Below are positions 6,514-15,471 of a stretch of DNA of 15,471 nucleotides, piece by piece. A program made the translations under genes and the position numbers. How positions within the stretch are numbered: the first letter of the stretch is position 1; each line of letters opens with the position of its first letter. The notes under the pieces are model-generated. The model was given only the letters and a program-made list of their open reading frames with translations. It ran no database searches and was not told where the DNA came from. This stretch comes from Caldilineaceae bacterium (GTDB taxonomy: Bacteria > Chloroflexota > Anaerolineae > Caldilineales > Caldilineaceae), in NCBI GenBank assembly GCA_028819675.1, contig JAPPKT010000172.1, positions 1 to 15,471 of the forward strand, read 5' to 3'.

Positions 6514-7872
6514 TCAGTTCCCACCGGCTGGTCGCCGGGCGTGGAGGTCGTACAGGCCATAGGCAGCCGCCAGCAGCTCGATAGGATGGCGGGAGGGGAG
6601 GCCGGTACCGTGTTCCAGCTGCCAGCGGCAGGTCTCGGAGTCGCAGGCGGTAAAGGAAACCGATCGCTCGGAAAGTAGGGCCGACGCGTCAGCCTGCGCC
6701 GCGACATAGTCGAACAGCTCCGCACCCACGTCCATGGCGATCTGGTATTTTTCGGTCTTGTAGCCGTAGGTCCCGGCGATACCGCAACAGCGGGCTTGGC
6801 TTTCGCGCAGGTCAAGGCCCGGGATCCGGGCCAGCAGGTCGAGCGCGGGTTTGCCGATGCGATGGGCGCGCAACTGGCAGGGGGCATGGTAGGGAAGTAT
6901 AGAGGGTTGATCTGATTGGTTAAGCGGGCGCAGGTCGGAGGGCAGCTGGTCTTGATCGAGACGTTCGCGCAGCCATTCGAAGATATCCCAGGTGGCGAGC
7001 TTGAGTGCCCGGGTTCCTGCATCGCTCTCCAGGTCGAGCAGCTCCGGCGCCTCCTCCTTAAGGGTCAGGGTGCAACTGGTGCTGGTGCCTAGGATTGGGT
7101 AGCAGGCGTTTACGTATGGGGCGAGGCGGGCGACGTTGCGGCGATGGTAGCTCTCGGCGGCGCCGAATTCTCCGTTGGACAGCATGGGCAGTCCGCAACA
7201 GTTCTGCGGAGGCACTATCACTTCGTAGCCGAGATGCTCCAGCACGAGAATCGCGGCCATGCCCACGAATGGTTCGTAGTATTGGGTTGCACAGCCGTGA
7301 AAGTAGACGACTTTTCGCTCGCTGCGCAGGCGCTGGGCACGGGTACGCGCCAGCCAGCGGTTGAGCGTTTCGTGGTGCCAGCGGGGCAGGGGCGCCTTCT
7401 CTGCGATACCGAACAGGGAAGCGGCGAGCTTACGGCTGAGCGGGTTGTGCAGTAGGAAGTTGGCGAGGCCGGGTTGGATGCTTCCCATCCGTCCCAGGAG
7501 TTCGTTGCGGCCCAGGAGCCGGTTGCGCAGGGAGAGGCCGCGCGCGGCCACGATGCGGGCGCGGGCGCGGGCGTTTATTTCGGCGATACGGACACCGGTC
7601 GGGCAGACTTCGTTGCAGACGCGGCAGCCGGAGCAATAGTCGACGGAGGCGTCAGGCATCTGGCCGGCGGCAAGTGTGCGGGCGATGTGGCCTGCGGCGT
7701 CTTCGTAATGTGGGTGGCCGAAATCACGGAAGCGTTCGGACTGGGGGGCGGCGTACTTCGGTCCAGGGAAGCTGTCGGTCACTTCGGAGACCGGGCAGTA
7801 GCTGGTGCAGATGTTGCACTTGATACAGGCGTTCAGGCTGAGGCCGACAGAGTTCACGGTTGTGTTTTGCAT
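6514..7872 (-). CDS. glpC: Anaerobic glycerol-3-phosphate dehydrogenase subunit C (iron-sulfur/CCG)
   Basis: 452 aa electron-transfer subunit that passes electrons from GlpAB to the membrane quinone pool. Two [4Fe-4S] ferredoxin motifs lie near the N-terminus: CIKCNICTSYCP (C16, C19, C22, C26) and CSGCRVCNEVCP (C80, C83, C86, C90). Two CCG (heterodisulfide-reductase-type) domains follow: C194 with NCCGLP (C225, C226), and C332 with RCCGIAG (C362, C363). The final pair reads CDSETC, where the CCG consensus expects Cys at S402; C400 may substitute. Start is ATG 7872, 37 bases after the glpB stop, with no visible ribosome site. The order glpA-glpB-glpC is the same as in E. coli. An HdrD/LutA-like subunit is the alternative for such a protein alone, but the neighbours settle it. 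Confidence 0.93.
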   Translation of the reverse strand: MQNTTVNSVGLSLNACIKCNICTSYCPVSEVTDSFPGPKYAAPQSERFRDFGHPHYEDAAGHIARTLAAGQMPDASVDYCSGCRVCNEVCPTGVRIAEINARARARIVAARGLSLRNRLLGRNELLGRMGSIQPGLANFLLHNPLSRKLAASLFGIAEKAPLPRWHHETLNRWLARTRAQRLRSERKVVYFHGCATQYYEPFVGMAAILVLEHLGYEVIVPPQNCCGLPMLSNGEFGAAESYHRRNVARLAPYVNACYPILGTSTSCTLTLKEEAPELLDLESDAGTRALKLATWDIFEWLRERLDQDQLPSDLRPLNQSDQPSILPYHAPCQLRAHRIGKPALDLLARIPGLDLRESQARCCGIAGTYGYKTEKYQIAMDVGAELFDYVAAQADASALLSERSVSFTACDSETCRWQLEHGTGLPSRHPIELLAAAYGLYDLHARRPAGGN

Positions 7873-7909
7873 AGAGGCGATGGCCAGAGATTTGGGTAGA
7901 CCGCTGGCA

Positions 7910-9298
7910 CTATTGGCTTTTGATCACTCCATTTGCGGCGGCGAAGCCGGTAGCGATGGCGATGCCTTCGCGGCTGCGCTCGCGGATGGGGTCGGTGTGG
8001 GCGAGAATTGAGCCCGCGGCCCACAGGTTATCATAGACAGGCGCGCCGAATTGGTCCAGCGGACGAAAGTGGTGGTTGACGGAGACACCGGCCTGGAAGA
8101 TTGGATGGCCGCGTTTGTCGAGGAAGAGAGGGCGCAGCCAATGTGAGCGGACCTGCGGTGCGGTCAGCGGCAGGTCGAAGACGGTCTCCTTTACACGGCC
8201 GCAGCGGTCAGCGTAGATGCCACCGCCGAGGATGCCGCCGGTTGCGAGCAGGTAGTTGCGGGCCGTGTGGCGAAGGGGGCGGCTTCCGGTTTCGGTCTCG
8301 ATCCACTTGATGCGCCGGCCGGACGCGTGGAACCCGCAGACTTCCATGCCGATTTCGACTCGTACACCCAGTCGGTCCAATTGGGCGCGCAGGACGGCGT
8401 CGAGGCGCAAACCTGGTACGCTTGGGGGCAGGGTCGGGATTTCGAAAACGGCGGTGCTTGGTCCCCGGCCGTCCTTAGATTGGGTTGTGTTAGGGTCTCG
8501 ACCGACGAGCGCCAGGTGAATTTTCTTCAGGAGGCAGGAGTGGTCGTTCAACCCCAATACTGCGGGTAGACCGACACGTTCGCCAGCCGCGGCTACGTCT
8601 ACTACCATTTCGGTGATTTTTGCCTGCGCGTCTGGCTGGTCCAGCAGTCGGGCCAGTTGCAACGGGCTATGGTCACGCCTTTCGGCGAGCTGATGGAGGG
8701 GCAGGGACGCGCTGCGAGCATGGATGCCCTGTCTTTGCAGATTTTCGGCGATCAGGGCCGGGTAGAAGTCGGGCATACCGTTCAAGCCGACGATTACCAG
8801 AGAGCGGTCATCCTCCAGGTTGGCGGCCTGTTGGCCGGCCGGCGCCAGATAGACCGGACGGGGGGCGCCGACCGGTGAGATGAGCTGGCAATTGCGCCCG
8901 AGGTTGTCGTTGTCGACCTTTTCGTCAAGGTCACTCTTTTGCGAAATCGGCTCCTCAGGCGCTTTGGGAGCAGGAAGATTCATGGTCGCGCCCGGGCGTA
9001 CATAGGGCAGGCCCGCCGCGGCGGTAAGCCGTTGAAACGCGTCCAGCGCTGTCGCAATTGCGTCCACGCCGAGAAGACGGTAGGGATGTGCGGGCGGCAG
9101 TTCGGGGAGCGACTGTGTCCAGTCGGCGACCGCCTCTTCGCTGCTTTGCACATATCCCAGAAGATCGATTGTACCGGCGTGCCAGTGTGTCGCGCCGGCG
9201 CCATGGGCGATCACGCGCACGCGCAGGCCTGCGCGTGCGGCGGTATATGCGGCAAAGAGGCCGGTCAGGCCGGCTCCGATTACAAGGAGATCGAGCAT
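7910..9298 (-). CDS. glpB: Anaerobic glycerol-3-phosphate dehydrogenase subunit B
   Basis: 462 aa flavoprotein subunit of the GlpABC complex, which oxidises glycerol-3-phosphate to DHAP. The N-terminal dinucleotide fold is LLVIGAGLTGLFAAYTAARAG (GAGLTG at 8-13). A GlpB-like THWHAGTIDLLGY segment (37-49) and a C-terminal flavin-binding region (LLATGGILGGGIYAD at 350-364, DNLWAAGSILA at 423-433) are also present. It is somewhat longer than the roughly 420-residue E. coli protein. Part of the excess is a hydrophilic linker near residues 110-145 (PEEPISQKSDLDEKVDNDN). The ATG at 9298 has no ribosome site, but a tiny ORF ends six bases before it, suggesting coupled translation. Confidence 0.92.
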   Translation of the reverse strand: MLDLLVIGAGLTGLFAAYTAARAGLRVRVIAHGAGATHWHAGTIDLLGYVQSSEEAVADWTQSLPELPPAHPYRLLGVDAIATALDAFQRLTAAAGLPYVRPGATMNLPAPKAPEEPISQKSDLDEKVDNDNLGRNCQLISPVGAPRPVYLAPAGQQAANLEDDRSLVIVGLNGMPDFYPALIAENLQRQGIHARSASLPLHQLAERRDHSPLQLARLLDQPDAQAKITEMVVDVAAAGERVGLPAVLGLNDHSCLLKKIHLALVGRDPNTTQSKDGRGPSTAVFEIPTLPPSVPGLRLDAVLRAQLDRLGVRVEIGMEVCGFHASGRRIKWIETETGSRPLRHTARNYLLATGGILGGGIYADRCGRVKETVFDLPLTAPQVRSHWLRPLFLDKRGHPIFQAGVSVNHHFRPLDQFGAPVYDNLWAAGSILAHTDPIRERSREGIAIATGFAAANGVIKSQ

Positions 9299-9304
9299 GC
9301 GCGG

Positions 9305-9397
9305 TTAGGGGTTTTGGCTCATGGTTTTCGGCATTACATTACACGGCATCATAGCAGTCGCTCCAGATTCGATGGCAGATTCCCGTGCGGACGTCAT
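9305..9397 (-). CDS. Possible 30-codon ORF between glpA and glpB
   Basis: An ATG begins two bases after the glpA stop and the frame runs 30 codons (MTSARESAIESG..., ending KTMSQNP) to TAA at 9307-9305, six bases before the glpB ATG. A second in-frame ATG pair (codons 16-17) has GGAG about eight bases upstream, one of the better ribosome sites in the operon, whereas glpB itself has none. The peptide has no recognisable domain. It may serve to carry ribosomes into glpB, or it may be chance. Confidence 0.25.
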   Translation of the reverse strand: MTSARESAIESGATAMMPCNVMPKTMSQNP

Positions 9398-9399
9398 AG

Positions 9400-11259
<1,860 letters not shown>

Positions 11260-11265
11260 CGGGGG

Positions 11266-12984
11266 CTATCCAATGTCATGGAGAAGTTGATGGATCTCCT
11301 GGGCGCGGCTGCATTTGAGCGCTGTGGCAGCGAGCTCTCTGGCCGCGTCGACGTCGACGCGCCGAATTGCGGATTTGACCAGGGGAACGGCCGGGCCGGC
11401 CACGCTGATTTCATTGAGGCCCAGGCCCAACAGCAGGGGCTGCACGGAAGGGTCGCCGGCGACTTCACCGCAGATGGCGACGGGGATGCCGGCGGCGCGG
11501 CCGGCTTCGCAGGTCAGGGCGATCAGGCGCAGCACTGAGGGGTCGAGAGGGGTAGCCAAGGTTGCGACAGCGCTGTTTACCCGGTCTGCGGCGAGGGTAT
11601 ATTGGGCCAGATCGTTGGTGCCGATGCTGAGGAAGTCGACATGGGGGGCGAAGTGGTGCGCGAGGAGGGCGGCCGACGGCACTTCGATGAGCACGCCTAC
11701 TTCGAGGGTGCCGAGTTGGCGGCGGCAGTGCTTATAGCCGGGAATGTCTTCAAGCAGTTGCAAAGTCTGGTGGACTTCGTTCACTTTCGAAATCATGGGG
11801 ATGAGGATTCGAATGCGGTCTACGGGCGACACATTCTGCGCCAGCTCGATCAGGGCCTGGGCCTGGTCGATGAGCATTTGCGGGTGGCGAAGCAGGAGGC
11901 GGATGCCGCGCACGCCGAGAAAGGGATTGGCTTCGGCGGGAGGCTGCAGATAGGGGACCGGCTTGTCGCCGCCGATGTCGAGCAGGCGCACGGTCAGAGA
12001 GTGGGTGTTGGTGTAGGAATGCACATCCTGGTAGGCGGCCAGCTGCTCGGAAACGGTTGGCGGGCTAGTCCGGTGTTGGAAGAGGTTTTCGGTGCGGAGG
12101 AGACCGATGCCTTCAGCGCCGTTGGCATGGATGTGGAGGAGATCTTCACGGCTGTTGACGTTGACGCGTACGGGGATGCGTTCGCCATCGGGCGTGAGGG
12201 CCGGTTCATGGGAGTGCGAGAGCGCTTCGGCCTGAAAGCGGCGCAGACGGGAACGGGTCAACTCGTACTGTTCGAGCGTCTCCTCTTCGGGGTCGACGAG
12301 GAGGCGGCCGCGGATTCCGTCGACCACGCCGAACATGCCTGTCTGCAGTTGCAGGATTTCGGCGCCGGCACTGCAGACGAGAGGGATGCCGAGGCTGCGG
12401 GCCAAGATGGCTGTGTGGGCGGTAGGCGTGCTGGCAGCGAGGGCGATGCCAACGACGTGGGCCTGATCGAGGTGCGTGGTATCGAACGCGGTCAAGTCTT
12501 CTGCGAGCAGGATTGTATTATCGGGCAACGGGTTCAACTGTCGGGCAGAGGTGATACCGCCCAGGCGGAAGACGAGACGCTGGCCTACGTCGCGAATATC
12601 GGTGGCGCGGCTGGCGAAGTACTGATCGCTAAGGTCCTGGAAGAGCCTAACGAGATCGCCTGTGGCCTGGCGGGTGGCGCGGGTGGCGTCAACGCCGGAG
12701 TCGATGGCAGCGCGGACGGCGTCGGTGAGGGTGCTGTCATGGAGGATTTCGCGGTGGACGAGAAATATCTCTGCGGTTGCGGTCTGCCCGATTTGAGACA
12801 GCCGGGCCAGTTCTTCATCGACGAGGAGGCGGGCTGCCAGAAAGCGCTCCCACTCTTCGTCGGGGTCGCCGGCTGCGTGCGGGGAGGCCCTGCCGGAATC
12901 GTCGGCGGGGACCGGGGCGTATTTGTATATGTTGCCGATGCCTACCCCTGGCGCTGCCGATAGGCCGTGAAAAAGCTGCTGCAC
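11266..12984 (-). CDS. ptsI: Phosphoenolpyruvate-protein phosphotransferase (PTS enzyme I)
   Basis: 572 aa, normal full length for enzyme I. It takes phosphate from PEP and gives it to HPr. The N-terminal domain begins GLSAAPGVGIGNIY. The phosphohistidine site is STPTAHTAILARSLGIP (H190), slightly off the usual GGxTSHxAI but with His kept. The PEP-binding barrel has GIGLLRTENLFQHR (292-305), FLSIGTNDLAQYTLAADRVN (451-470) and the catalytic Cys motif AICGEVAGDP (C505). The enzyme looks fully functional. Start is GTG 12984, 17 bases after the HPr stop. It sits directly between the HPr gene and glpA, with no sugar EII nearby, so its likely job is to energise DhaM through HPr. Confidence 0.96.
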   Translation of the reverse strand: MQQLFHGLSAAPGVGIGNIYKYAPVPADDSGRASPHAAGDPDEEWERFLAARLLVDEELARLSQIGQTATAEIFLVHREILHDSTLTDAVRAAIDSGVDATRATRQATGDLVRLFQDLSDQYFASRATDIRDVGQRLVFRLGGITSARQLNPLPDNTILLAEDLTAFDTTHLDQAHVVGIALAASTPTAHTAILARSLGIPLVCSAGAEILQLQTGMFGVVDGIRGRLLVDPEEETLEQYELTRSRLRRFQAEALSHSHEPALTPDGERIPVRVNVNSREDLLHIHANGAEGIGLLRTENLFQHRTSPPTVSEQLAAYQDVHSYTNTHSLTVRLLDIGGDKPVPYLQPPAEANPFLGVRGIRLLLRHPQMLIDQAQALIELAQNVSPVDRIRILIPMISKVNEVHQTLQLLEDIPGYKHCRRQLGTLEVGVLIEVPSAALLAHHFAPHVDFLSIGTNDLAQYTLAADRVNSAVATLATPLDPSVLRLIALTCEAGRAAGIPVAICGEVAGDPSVQPLLLGLGLNEISVAGPAVPLVKSAIRRVDVDAARELAATALKCSRAQEIHQLLHDIG

Positions 12985-13001
12985 AGATTTCTCGCAGGTG
13001 T

Positions 13002-13400
13002 CTAGAAAAGGGAGCTGAGCGCCTCGATGGCTGCGGCAGCGTCGGGTCCTGTGGCTGCCAGTTGCAGGTCGTGCCCCTGGCGGGCCTGAAGCTGCATCAG
13101 TTGGATAATGCTTTTGAGATCGATGGCGCTGGTGTTGCGGCTAAGGTTGGCGGCTGTGATCCTGGCCTGAAACTGGCTGGCGAGACGGACCACATCTCTG
13201 CCGGAGCGGAGATGAAGGCCGCGCGGGTCGCTGACTGTAACCACGACGCTTTTGGACGGCTGAGGCGGCGTCTCCGGTTGCGCGGGGCGGCCATCAGGCA
13301 GAGGGGAGCGGGCGTTGTTGCGCAACCCACTCTCCTGGTGCTGTTGATTATCCTCAAGCCTTTCCTCTTGAGGTCCTGCCTGTGAAGGTCGATTCTCCAT
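13002..13400 (-). CDS. HPr-family phosphocarrier with N-terminal extension
   Basis: 132 aa from ATG 13400; a TTG at 13451 would add 17 residues but overlap dhaM, so I prefer the ATG. It carries phosphate from enzyme I to DhaM. The C-terminal about 82 residues are HPr: VTVSDPRGLHLRSGRDVVRL holds the phosphoryl His (H63), and DLKSIIQLMQ carries Ser at the regulatory Ser46 position (S97). The usual GIHARPA reads GLHLRSG, so the conserved Ala and Pro after the His are missing. About 50 residues before the domain are Gln/Pro/Glu-rich and look disordered; ordinary HPr is about 85-90 aa. Flanked by dhaM and ptsI, it is probably a dedicated carrier rather than a general ptsH product. Confidence 0.9.
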   Translation of the reverse strand: MENRPSQAGPQEERLEDNQQHQESGLRNNARSPLPDGRPAQPETPPQPSKSVVVTVSDPRGLHLRSGRDVVRLASQFQARITAANLSRNTSAIDLKSIIQLMQLQARQGHDLQLAATGPDAAAAIEALSSLF

Positions 13401-13434
13401 CTCAGAGTTCCAATACTGCGATCGTTCGATTTGC

Positions 13435-13845
13435 TCAGCCAGCGCGGGCAAGCTTCGGCGCTGAGAGCGCGGCCTCGGCGACGGCGTTCACCGCCTGCAG
13501 AGGCTCACCCAGGCTGGCGTGAAGCGCGGCGACGATGGCGCCTTCCACCAGGGGCGCATTGCTCAGGAGACATTTCTGCCGCCGATGTTCGGGCAGCATT
13601 TCGAGAGCCAATTCGGCCGACATGACAGCGCTGCCCAGGTCCATCAACAGGAGTACTCCATCTTCACACCAGACCTCTTCAATGGCGGAGAGTATTTTGA
13701 ACGCGTCCGTGCCAAGTGTCTTACCGTCATCTGAAAGGCCTCCAGCCTGCCCTATCTCGACCTGACCTCCAGCCATTTGCACGGCCAATTCATGGACGCC
13801 CCGGGCAAGTGCGGCACTGTGGGAGACGATCACCAGACTGATCAG
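13435..13845 (-). CDS. dhaM: PTS-dependent dihydroxyacetone kinase phosphotransferase subunit DhaM (single domain)
   Basis: Mannose-type EIIA-like subunit that receives phosphate from HPr and re-phosphorylates ADP bound to DhaL. About 136 aa, equal to the EIIA domain alone, as in Gram-positive DhaM and unlike E. coli DhaM, which carries fused HPr and EI-like parts. The active His lies in LVIVSHSAALARGV (H9). Further family motifs are AGGLSDDGKTLGT, LLLMDLGSAVMS and NAPLVEGAIVAA. The usual GTG (13833) would cut off the first beta strand. A CTG at 13845 gives MISLVIVSHS, matching the family N-terminus, and has GGAG eight bases upstream. The frame has no ATG upstream. It sits 49 bases after glpK. 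Confidence 0.88.
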   Translation of the reverse strand: MISLVIVSHSAALARGVHELAVQMAGGQVEIGQAGGLSDDGKTLGTDAFKILSAIEEVWCEDGVLLLMDLGSAVMSAELALEMLPEHRRQKCLLSNAPLVEGAIVAALHASLGEPLQAVNAVAEAALSAPKLARAG

Positions 13846-13860
13846 GATTGACTCTCCAGA
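13839..13860 (-). promoter_or_regulatory. Ribosome binding site supporting a CTG start for dhaM
   Basis: On the minus strand the sequence reads TCTGGAGAGTCAATCCTGAT. GGAG (13857-13854) is eight bases before CTG 13845 but about twenty before GTG 13833. Spacing and the family alignment both favour CTG. Confidence 0.45.
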
Positions 13861-13894
13861 GCAACAGAGACAGAACAGACAGTAACCACAGTTC

Positions 13895-15400
13895 TCATTC
13901 CGCCCAATTGAGCGTGCGTTCTACGGCTTTCTGCCAGCCGGTATAGCCCTGCACGCGATCGGTATCATCGAGCCGCGGCTGCCAGGCTCTGTCTTCCTGC
14001 CATTGCGTGCGCAGGGTTACCAGGTCCGGCCAGAAGCCGACAGCCAGGCCGGCCGCGTAGGCGGCGCCGAGGCTGGTTGTTTCGGCGATGCGAGGCCGGA
14101 TGACGGTGGTTCCCAGGATGTCGGCCTGCATCTGCATGAGCATGTTGTTGACGGTTGCGCCGCCGTCGACCTTGAGCTGTCGCAGGGGCACACCGCTGTC
14201 GGCGTTCATGGCATCCAAAACTTCGCGCGTCTGGTAGCAGATGGATTCGAGCGCGGCGCGCACGATGTGGGCGCGGTTGACGTAGCGGGTGAGACCGACG
14301 ATGACGCCGCGGGCGTCGCTGCGCCAGTGGGGGGCGAACAGCCCGCTGAAGGCGGGTACAAGATAGCAGCCGCCGGTGTCGTCGACGCTCTGGGCGATCT
14401 CTTCGGTCTCGGCAGCCGAGCTGATCAGCTGCAACTCGTCGCGCAGCCATTGGACGGTTGCGCCTGCCATGGCGATCGAGCCTTCGAGGGCGTAGACGGG
14501 CGCGGATTCGCCCATCTGGTAGCAGACGGTGGTCAGGAGCCCGTTGCGGCTATAGACGATTTCTTCACCGGTGTTCAGGATCATGAAACAGCCGGTCCCG
14601 TAGGTGTTCTTGGCTTCGCCCGGGCTGAAACAGGTCTGGCCGACGGTCGCGGCCTGCTGGTCGCCGAGGTTGCCGCAGATGGGAATGGCGGCGCCAAAGG
14701 GGCCATCGGCGGCGGTCGTGCCGTAGAAGGCAGGTGCGCTGCTGGGTTGGATCTCCGGCAACATCGAGGGCGGAATCGCGAGAATATCCAGCAGCTCCGG
14801 GTCCCAGGAGAGGGTTTCCAGGTCCATCAGCATGGTGCGGCTGGCGTTGGTGGGATCGGTGACATGCACGCGGTCGCCGCCGGTGAGCTGCCAGATGAGC
14901 CAACTGTCGACGGTGCCGCAGATCAGGTCACCGGCTTCGGCTCGGGTTTGCGCGCCGTCAACGTTCTCCAGGATCCAGCGGAATTTGGGGCCGGAGAAGT
15001 AGGTTGCCAGAGGCAGGCCGGCCTTCTTCTGGAAAGTGTGGGCGTGACCGGCCTCTTCGAGGCGGCGGCAGATGCGGTCGGTGCGAGTGTCCTGCCAGAC
15101 GATGGCGTTGCAGACGGGCAGCCCGGTGCGGCGGTCCCAGACGACTGCGGTCTCGCGCTGATTGGTGATGCCAATGGCTGCGATCTGTCCGGGCTGGACA
15201 TCACATTTGGCAAGGGTGGCACGGATCACCGCCTGGGTGCGCTGCCAGATTTCGATTGGATCGTGTTCGACCCAGCCGCTGCGAGGGAAGATCTGTTCGT
15301 GTTCCTGCTGTTCAAAACCGACGACGGCGCCCGTTTGATCAAAAAGCATGAAGCGGGTGCTGGTCGTCCCGGAATCGATTGCACCGATCAGCTGAGACAT
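13895..15400 (-). CDS. glpK: Glycerol kinase
   Basis: 501 aa FGGY-family kinase, full length, converting glycerol and ATP to glycerol-3-phosphate. It has [17 protein letters not shown] (5-21), GITNQRET (77-84, with R83 and E84), WQDTR (102-106), GDQQAA with catalytic D247, YGTGCFMI (267-274) and [20 protein letters not shown] (411-430). In Firmicutes GlpK the loop before PIAGxxGDQQAA carries the His that HPr phosphorylates (YHFYG type). Here the loop reads [10 protein letters not shown] with Gly at that place, so this control seems absent despite the adjacent HPr gene. The Arg of the E. coli fructose-1,6-bisphosphate site also appears absent there. The start ATG overlaps the dhaL stop by one base (TGATG), so translation is probably coupled. 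Confidence 0.97.
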   Translation of the reverse strand: MSQLIGAIDSGTTSTRFMLFDQTGAVVGFEQQEHEQIFPRSGWVEHDPIEIWQRTQAVIRATLAKCDVQPGQIAAIGITNQRETAVVWDRRTGLPVCNAIVWQDTRTDRICRRLEEAGHAHTFQKKAGLPLATYFSGPKFRWILENVDGAQTRAEAGDLICGTVDSWLIWQLTGGDRVHVTDPTNASRTMLMDLETLSWDPELLDILAIPPSMLPEIQPSSAPAFYGTTAADGPFGAAIPICGNLGDQQAATVGQTCFSPGEAKNTYGTGCFMILNTGEEIVYSRNGLLTTVCYQMGESAPVYALEGSIAMAGATVQWLRDELQLISSAAETEEIAQSVDDTGGCYLVPAFSGLFAPHWRSDARGVIVGLTRYVNRAHIVRAALESICYQTREVLDAMNADSGVPLRQLKVDGGATVNNMLMQMQADILGTTVIRPRIAETTSLGAAYAAGLAVGFWPDLVTLRTQWQEDRAWQPRLDDTDRVQGYTGWQKAVERTLNWAE

Positions 15401-15471
15401 CAGTCAGCACCAGTTATCGTGAGGACCTCGGCGGCGGTCTCGAACAGGAAGTAGGCGCTGGTGGCGCCGGG
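15400..15471 (-). CDS. dhaL: Dihydroxyacetone kinase subunit DhaL, C-terminal end only
   Basis: The last 23 codons plus stop are inside the window; the gene continues beyond the right edge. The visible peptide [17 protein letters not shown] followed by TITGAD matches the end of the DhaL ADP-binding domain, where PGATS is a conserved motif near the C-terminus. DhaL carries the ADP/ATP cofactor that DhaM phosphorylates and that transfers phosphate to DHA held by DhaK. The stop overlaps the glpK ATG. The call rests on a short peptide plus the adjacent dhaM; DhaK is expected just outside. Confidence 0.78.
   Translation of the reverse strand, partial: PGATSAYFLFETAAEVLTITGAD

Noticed and set aside
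11602..12963. Long plus-strand open frame opposite enzyme I
   Set aside because: The minus strand carries an intact full-length enzyme I with all motifs; the antisense product has no recognisable features.
13401..13451. TTG start for the HPr gene at 13451
   Set aside because: It would overlap the end of dhaM and add residues unlike HPr; ATG 13400 lies cleanly after the dhaM stop.
13846..13894. CTGTCTGTTCTGTCTCTG-type tract between glpK and dhaM as a repeat or regulatory element
   Set aside because: Short, imperfect low-complexity sequence with no second copy seen and no stable hairpin.
14003..15454. Long plus-strand open frame opposite glycerol kinase
   Set aside because: It is the antisense shadow of a clear glpK; the translation is Gly/Ala/Asp-rich with no domain, as expected opposite a GC-rich gene.

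Overview
The window is GC-rich and densely coded, with nearly everything on the minus strand. I infer a Chloroflexota-like bacterium (Anaerolineae/Caldilineae type). The reasons are the gene mix (CHAT protein, glycosidase-like/O-antigen-ligase fusion, unfused PTS proteins next to a Dha kinase), the frequent GTG/TTG starts and the near absence of clear Shine-Dalgarno sites. This is a judgement from content, not from a marker gene.

Right and centre (about 5419-15471, minus strand) is one long operon for glycerol and dihydroxyacetone (DHA) use, entering from the right edge. In transcription order it runs: dhaL (last 23 codons only), glpK, dhaM, an HPr gene, ptsI (enzyme I), glpA, a possible 30-codon ORF, glpB, glpC and a ketopantoate-reductase-like gene. 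Glycerol goes through GlpK to glycerol-3-phosphate and then through the anaerobic-type GlpABC dehydrogenase to DHAP, with electrons passed to the quinone pool. DHA is made into DHAP by the PEP-dependent Dha kinase, for which EI, HPr and DhaM form the phosphate relay. Both routes meet at DHAP. No sugar-transporting EII is present, so the PTS proteins here look dedicated to Dha kinase. The operon promoter lies outside the window.

Left part (about 173-5359): a plus-strand polytopic membrane protein (4478-5359) is divergent from a minus-strand pair. The pair is a CHAT-domain caspase-like protease (2863-4308) followed at once by a large membrane protein (173-2851 or 2881) that joins an extracytoplasmic glycosidase-like domain to an O-antigen ligase/polymerase (Wzy_C) membrane domain. 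In the glycosidase-like domain the usual nucleophile Glu position appears to be Arg. The divergent intergenic region has an AT-rich core flanked by an inverted repeat.

A 35-bp purine-rich element occurs twice, in the non-coding left end (27-61) and inside the reductase gene (5973-6007), where it is translated in frame. No rRNA, tRNA, CRISPR array, insertion sequence or integrase was found.
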